A stretch of DNA of 8,771 nt, from contig JAHJZL010000059.1 of the NCBI GenBank assembly GCA_018826405.1, positions 1-8,771 on the forward strand, in the 5' to 3' direction. Position 1 is the first letter of the stretch, and every line of letters begins with the position of its first letter. Positions 5,504 through 8,771 of the stretch are shown here, one piece after another. The translations under genes were made by a program, and so were the position numbers. The notes below the pieces were generated by a model. The model was not told the origin of the DNA, searched no databases, and was given only the letters and a program-made list of their open reading frames with translations. Origin of the DNA: Patescibacteria group bacterium (GTDB taxonomy: Bacteria; Patescibacteriota; Minisyncoccia; Phycocordibacterales; Phycocordibacteraceae).

Positions 5504-7249
5504 ATGGCCTCCCTAGAAGAAAAACGCCACACGCTGGCACACGTACTTGCAGCTGCTGTACTTGAGCGATACCCACACGCAAAACCAACAATTGGTCCTG
5601 CAATTGATACTGGCTTTTATTACGACTTCGATTTCTCAGGAGGCTCAGCTCCTAAAGAGGCAGACCTAGAACTGTTGCAGGGTTCTATGGAAGAGATGCT
5701 TCCGTCATGGACTTCTATGACGGGCAACGAAATCTCCCCTGAAGACGCGCGCGCGCGCTTTAAAGACAACTTTTTTAAGCTTGAGCTCATTGAGGGCATC
5801 GTTTCTGCGGAGGATCCTATTACGCTCTATACTGCAGGTGGTTTTACCGATCTCTGTCGTGGAGGACATGCAGAGAATCCTGCACACGATATTAAGACAG
5901 GAACTTTTGCGCTTGAGCGCATCGCGGGTGCCTACTGGCGCGGAGACGAGAAGAATCCCATGCTTACCCGTATCTATGGTCTTGCATTTGACACTAAAGA
6001 AGCACTTGCGGCACACAGAGAGCAGCAGGAAGAAGCGAAGAAGCGTGACCACAGAAAACTCGGGAAGGAACTTGATCTATTCACGTTCTCAGAACTTGTG
6101 GGTCCTGGCATGCCACTCTTCACTCCCCGCGGCAATACTGTTCGCAACGAAATAGTTGGCTATTCCCGCGAACTCAACAAGAAGCTTGGATTTGGAGAGG
6201 TGCACACCCCAAACGTAAACAAGGCAGAGTTGTTTAAGACTTCAGGACACTACGACCTATACAAGGAGGATATGCTTTCAGTTCGTTCTCAGTACGTTGC
6301 TGACGAAATGTTCCTTAAACCAATGAACTGCCCGCAACATACTCAGATCTTTGCATCTCGTCCGAGATCATATCGAGACCTCCCTATTCGTTATTCAGAC
6401 TTTGCAGTTCTATACAGAGACGAGCGCCCGGGAGAGCTTTCCGGTCTTACGCGCCTGCGCGCCTTTAGCCAAGACGATGGACACATCTTCTGCAGAGAGG
6501 ACCAGATAGAGAACGAGGTAAGCAGCGTACTGGCTGCTATCCAGGAAGCACTCAGCACGTACCGTATTTCTTACTGGATGCGTCTTTCTCTTCGCGATCC
6601 TGAAAACAAAGACAAGTTCCTTGGAGAAGATGCTACATGGGAGCGCGCGGAGAGCGTTATGCGAGACTTGCTCTCAACTAAGAATATTGAGTTCAAAGAA
6701 GCTCTCGGAGAAGCAGCTTTTTACGGACCAAAGATAGACATCATGGCCGTTGATGCACTCGGCCGAGAGTGGCAGATATCAACTATTCAGTTGGATTTTG
6801 TTCAACCAACTCGCTTTGGTCTTGAATACACTGCGGAAGACGGCACTAAGAGAACTCCGGTTATGATCCACCGTGCACTTGTAGGCTCTCCTGACCGCTT
6901 CTTGGGAATTCTTATTGAACACTATGCAGGCGCCTTCCCTGCCTGGCTTGCTCCAGTTCAGGCACGTATCGTGCCTGTATCAGAAAAGCATGCAGAGTAC
7001 GCAGCCCAAGCACTTTCTCTCATGCAAAGCGCAGGTATCCGTGCAGACATAGACGAAGCAAGTGAGTCTCTCGGCAAGCGCATCAGGAGCGCTAAACAAG
7101 AGAAGGTTCCATACATTCTTGTTGTTGGAGACAAAGAGATAGAAGCAGCAAGTCTTTCTGTTGAAAGCAGAGACCGAGGACCTGAGGGTTCTGTTCCAGT
7201 TGAAGAGTTTGTTCAAAAACTCTCCGAAGAGATTCGTGCCAGGGCATAA
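5504..7249 (+). CDS. thrS: Threonyl-tRNA synthetase without TGS domain
   Basis: A 581-aa class II synthetase that attaches threonine to tRNA-Thr in the cytoplasm. The protein starts straight at the editing domain: HTLAH gives His9 and His13, and LCRGGH gives Cys118 and His122, the four residues of the site that removes mischarged serine. The catalytic core follows. Its zinc ligands are Cys276 (MNCPQH), His327 (QDDGHIFC) and His456 (VMIHRA), with class II motif 2 around FAVLYRDERPGELSGLTRLRAFSQ and motif 3 in LVGSPDRFLGILIEHY. The anticodon-binding domain is about residues 478-581 (ARIVPVSEKH, SLGKRIRSAKQEKVPYILVVGDKE). It is about 60 residues shorter than E. coli ThrRS (642 aa), which matches loss of the N-terminal TGS domain alone. 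The ATG at 5504 is chosen because the longer in-frame start at 5414 would run through the 63-aa gene and the hairpin. Confidence 0.97.
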   Translation: MASLEEKRHTLAHVLAAAVLERYPHAKPTIGPAIDTGFYYDFDFSGGSAPKEADLELLQGSMEEMLPSWTSMTGNEISPEDARARFKDNFFKLELIEGIVSAEDPITLYTAGGFTDLCRGGHAENPAHDIKTGTFALERIAGAYWRGDEKNPMLTRIYGLAFDTKEALAAHREQQEEAKKRDHRKLGKELDLFTFSELVGPGMPLFTPRGNTVRNEIVGYSRELNKKLGFGEVHTPNVNKAELFKTSGHYDLYKEDMLSVRSQYVADEMFLKPMNCPQHTQIFASRPRSYRDLPIRYSDFAVLYRDERPGELSGLTRLRAFSQDDGHIFCREDQIENEVSSVLAAIQEALSTYRISYWMRLSLRDPENKDKFLGEDATWERAESVMRDLLSTKNIEFKEALGEAAFYGPKIDIMAVDALGREWQISTIQLDFVQPTRFGLEYTAEDGTKRTPVMIHRALVGSPDRFLGILIEHYAGAFPAWLAPVQARIVPVSEKHAEYAAQALSLMQSAGIRADIDEASESLGKRIRSAKQEKVPYILVVGDKEIEAASLSVESRDRGPEGSVPVEEFVQKLSEEIRARA

Positions 7250-7280
7250 ATGAAAAGACGCCTCCGATTGGGGGCGTCTT
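7250..7280 (-). terminator. Intrinsic terminator of the 49-aa gene
   Basis: On the minus strand, AAGACGCC and GGCGTCTT (7273-7280 and 7255-7262) pair in an 8-bp stem followed by a T-run (TTTTCATTT) at 7256-7248. The stem overlaps the stop codon of the 49-aa gene. Read from the plus strand there is only TT then AAGG after the stem, so it would stop thrS transcripts poorly. Confidence 0.7.
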
Positions 7281-7428
7281 AAGGTGCAAAGCTGGGCCAA
7301 TCTCTGTAGACCAGCACAATAGCGGCGGCAATGCCGACTACGATAATACAGAGAAGCCAAATAGGGGTACCAAAGAGAGTTCCCCTATCTTGCTTTACCC
7401 TCCAGAGCTCTTCATCATCCTCGGGCAT
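7279..7428 (-). CDS. 49-aa single-pass membrane protein
   Basis: An unrecognised small protein read leftward from the ATG at 7428. It has an acidic N-terminus (MPEDDEELWRVKQDRG), one long hydrophobic helix (about residues 23-41, IWLLCIIVVGIAAAIVLVY) and a short tail RDWPSFAP. GGAGG (7438-7442) lies 9 nt before the ATG, a -35/-10 pair lies further upstream, and an intrinsic terminator overlaps the stop, so this forms a complete one-gene unit. It converges on thrS, with 29 bp between the stops. The charge pattern (acidic N-terminus, Tyr-Arg after the helix) does not settle topology. No function can be assigned. Confidence 0.72.
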   Translation of the reverse strand: MPEDDEELWRVKQDRGTLFGTPIWLLCIIVVGIAAAIVLVYRDWPSFAP

Positions 7429-7465
7429 AGGCGAGATCCTCCACTGACACGAAAGGTGTCCGCCA

Positions 7466-7495
7466 ACACTATGCGCTCTTTAAGTATGCGGTCAA
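7466..7495 (-). promoter_or_regulatory. Promoter of the 49-aa gene
   Basis: On the minus strand TTGACC (7490-7495), an 18-nt spacer and TAGTGT (7466-7471) form a reasonable sigma70-type promoter. Transcription would start near 7459 and give a leader of about 30 nt containing GGAGG. A 5-bp hairpin (GACAC/GTGTC, 7446-7460) would sit at the extreme 5' end of that leader. Confidence 0.5.
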
Positions 7496-7502
7496 GCAAC
7501 GC

Positions 7503-7534
7503 AAAAACCCCGGAGAAAATTCTCCGGGGTTTTT
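7503..7534. terminator. Strong bidirectional intrinsic terminator
   Basis: AAAAACCCCGGAGAA (7503-7517) and its exact complement (7520-7534) form a GC-rich stem flanked by A5 on the left and T5 on the right, so it has a U-tract in both directions. It begins 13 nt past the stop of the leftward surface protein gene and insulates it from the 49-aa gene. Confidence 0.9.
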
Positions 7535-7547
7535 GTTAGGTGTGTGC

Positions 7548-8771
7548 TTATCCTGCTACAACACCGAGAGCACGGGTGAGTGCCATCTTTACACCAGTGA
7601 TACCAGATGAATAACTTCCATCAACGGCAGTAGTGAGTGAAGAGACGATGCGCTCTAGGAAGGATTGGTGGCATCCATTCGTAAGCTCTGCAATGTCAGG
7701 ATGGCAGGTCGTGCCATCAATACATGAGCGGTACGCATCATCAAGTGCACATGCAGCGTTTGAGACGAAGAGCTCAGTGTCCTCTCCTGCGCGAGCAAGA
7801 TTACGGATCATACCGAATACCGTATCGCGGTCTCCTGCAAGCAATGCTGCAAGGAAATCACGAACATCCTCGGAAACTGGCTGATGCTCAACTTTCTTTG
7901 GAGCTGCTGCTATCGGAGCTGCAGCTTGTTCAGCTACACGCTCTGTGTAGATAGGAGCTGCCTCTACAGCAGGAGCAGAGCGCTCCTCAATCTGTCGAGA
8001 AAGCCCTTTCACAATGTCATCGATCGTAAGACCTTCATCAGCAGCAAATGAACGGAATCCATCACGCTGATTGTATCCTTCTGGACGACTAGGTGTAGGC
8101 GCAGACGGATGCGCAGTATGCGTATCATGCGCAGGCGCATGTGCTACTCGCGCACTCGGCTCTGTCTTTAGTGCCTGCTGTACGTTGCCTCCAAAACTCT
8201 TAACTCGTGCAGCTGCAAATGGAAGTGCGTTGAAGAGTACGAGGTACGCTGCTGCAGCACTCCATCCAATAAGCATGAGCCAATAGAGCGCTGTTCCCCA
8301 TGGTCCAAGATCAAGTCCTGTGTAAGGAGTCTCCGAGAGATAGACGAACGAAAGCGGCTCTTCAAGTGGTTGCTTGAGTGAATCAAGCACTACACGTGGG
8401 CTGCGGCGCCCACCTCCGCCTCCTCCACCTCCTGTAGTAGAACGGATATCAACAGCTGCAGTACACGTAACGTCTCCGTAAGGACCAGTGAAGGTCGCTG
8501 TGTACGTAGTGTTACTCGTAGGAGAGACGTTTACATCTCCACCCGCTACAGGACTAATGTTTCCAATACCCTCATTAATTGAGCCAGAAGTAACGTTTGA
8601 ACTGGTCCAGGTTAGTGTTGCCTCGTCTCCACGATTAATTGTGGTTGGATTCGCACTAAGCGTACAGATCGGTACTGGATTAGTAGTGACAGTAACTGTT
8701 GTTGCACACGTTACGGTCTGGTTATTCGTTCCTGTACCCGTAAGCGTATAAGTCGTTGTTCCTGACGGAGA
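7548..8771 (-). CDS. Large surface protein with Ig-like repeats, membrane helix and helical C-terminal domain (5' end missing)
   Basis: The frame is open to the window edge; 407 C-terminal residues are visible (numbered from the edge). Residues 1-28 are the end of one Ig-like repeat and 32-109 are a complete one: CTLSANPTTINRGDEATLTW, ISPVAGGDVNVSP, TTYTATFTG, GDVTC. Each unit has Cys near its start and in its final VTC. Gly8 (114-121) then RRSPR lead to a segment with YLSETPYTGLDLGP and one membrane helix (about 160-184, ALYWLMLIGWSAAAAYLVLF). After RVKSFGG comes a long Ala/Pro/His linker (about 203-299) with one helical island GLTIDDIVKGLSRQIEE, then a Cys- and His-containing helical domain (300-407). 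Likely topology: repeats outside, C-terminus in the cytoplasm. The 'PYTGL'-plus-helix ending is recurrent in Parcubacteria surface proteins as I recall them. A GTG at 8390 is internal, not the start. Confidence 0.8.
   Translation of the reverse strand, partial: SPSGTTTYTLTGTGTNNQTVTCATTVTVTTNPVPICTLSANPTTINRGDEATLTWTSSNVTSGSINEGIGNISPVAGGDVNVSPTSNTTYTATFTGPYGDVTCTAAVDIRSTTGGGGGGGGRRSPRVVLDSLKQPLEEPLSFVYLSETPYTGLDLGPWGTALYWLMLIGWSAAAAYLVLFNALPFAAARVKSFGGNVQQALKTEPSARVAHAPAHDTHTAHPSAPTPSRPEGYNQRDGFRSFAADEGLTIDDIVKGLSRQIEERSAPAVEAAPIYTERVAEQAAAPIAAAPKKVEHQPVSEDVRDFLAALLAGDRDTVFGMIRNLARAGEDTELFVSNAACALDDAYRSCIDGTTCHPDIAELTNGCHQSFLERIVSSLTTAVDGSYSSGITGVKMALTRALGVVAG
8463..8771 (-). repeat. Ig-like protein repeat, one full and one partial copy
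   Basis: At the protein level TTTYTLTGTG...VTC (residues 5-22 from the edge) matches NTTYTATFTG...VTC (87-103), giving a unit of about 82 residues. DNA similarity is low, so these are diverged protein repeats and not recent duplications. More copies probably lie beyond the window. Confidence 0.6.

Noticed and set aside
7255..7280. Terminator for thrS
   Set aside because: The U-tract lies on the minus-strand side; on the plus strand the stem is followed by AAGG, so it mainly serves the 49-aa gene.
8388..8390. GTG at 8390 as the start of a separate 280-aa gene
   Set aside because: The frame continues without a stop through the Gly8 linker and Ig-like repeats to the window edge, and no ribosome-binding site precedes the GTG.
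1..8771. CRISPR array, insertion sequence, tRNA or attachment site
   Set aside because: No regularly spaced direct repeats, transposase motifs, terminal inverted repeats or cloverleaf sequences were seen by eye.

Overview
The window looks like a chromosomal segment of a Patescibacteria (CPR) bacterium, most likely in the Parcubacteria/Kaiserbacteria range. This rests on a CPR-style L32 N-terminus, small FTLIEL pseudopilins with a one-helix protein between them, a ThrRS without a TGS domain, a short DnaE that stops after its OB fold, and a surface protein with Cys-paired Ig-like repeats and an 'SETPYTGL' pre-membrane motif. No database search was possible, so the taxonomic call is inference.

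Layout. Positions 1-1984 are read leftward as a compact series: pseudopilin (1493-1984), 84-aa one-helix protein (1220-1474), a second, frameshifted pseudopilin (740-1230), rnhB for RNase HII (174-749), and the start of rpmF for ribosomal protein L32 (1-95, cut by the window edge). An 85-bp divergent promoter region (1985-2069) separates this from a rightward block: dnaE (2070-5222), an unrecognised 63-aa gene (5257-5448), a hairpin, and thrS (5504-7249). After thrS come two leftward genes: an unlisted 49-aa membrane protein (7279-7428) with its own promoter and terminator, and the C-terminal 407 residues of a large surface protein (7548-8771, 5' end outside the window). A strong two-way terminator lies between those two (7503-7534).

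How the parts work together. dnaE, rnhB, rpmF and thrS are housekeeping genes for replication, RNA removal from DNA, ribosome assembly and tRNA charging. The two pseudopilins and the small membrane protein probably belong to a type IV pilus-like system, and the surface protein is probably anchored with an external repeat region and an internal helical domain.

The most interesting points are: (1) five genes (rpmF, the 84-aa gene, pseudopilin 2, dnaE, thrS) have a -10 box ending only 6-9 nt before the ATG and no Shine-Dalgarno, which suggests leaderless mRNAs, while the two tiny genes have strong Shine-Dalgarno sites; (2) the DnaE PHP domain has lost most metal ligands; (3) one pseudopilin carries both a -1 nt frameshift and a charged residue at the conserved Gly+14; (4) the surface protein ends in a helical cytoplasmic domain resembling a clamp-loader collar; (5) a small branched RNA-like structure sits in front of rpmF. 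I saw no CRISPR array, insertion sequence, tRNA or rRNA.
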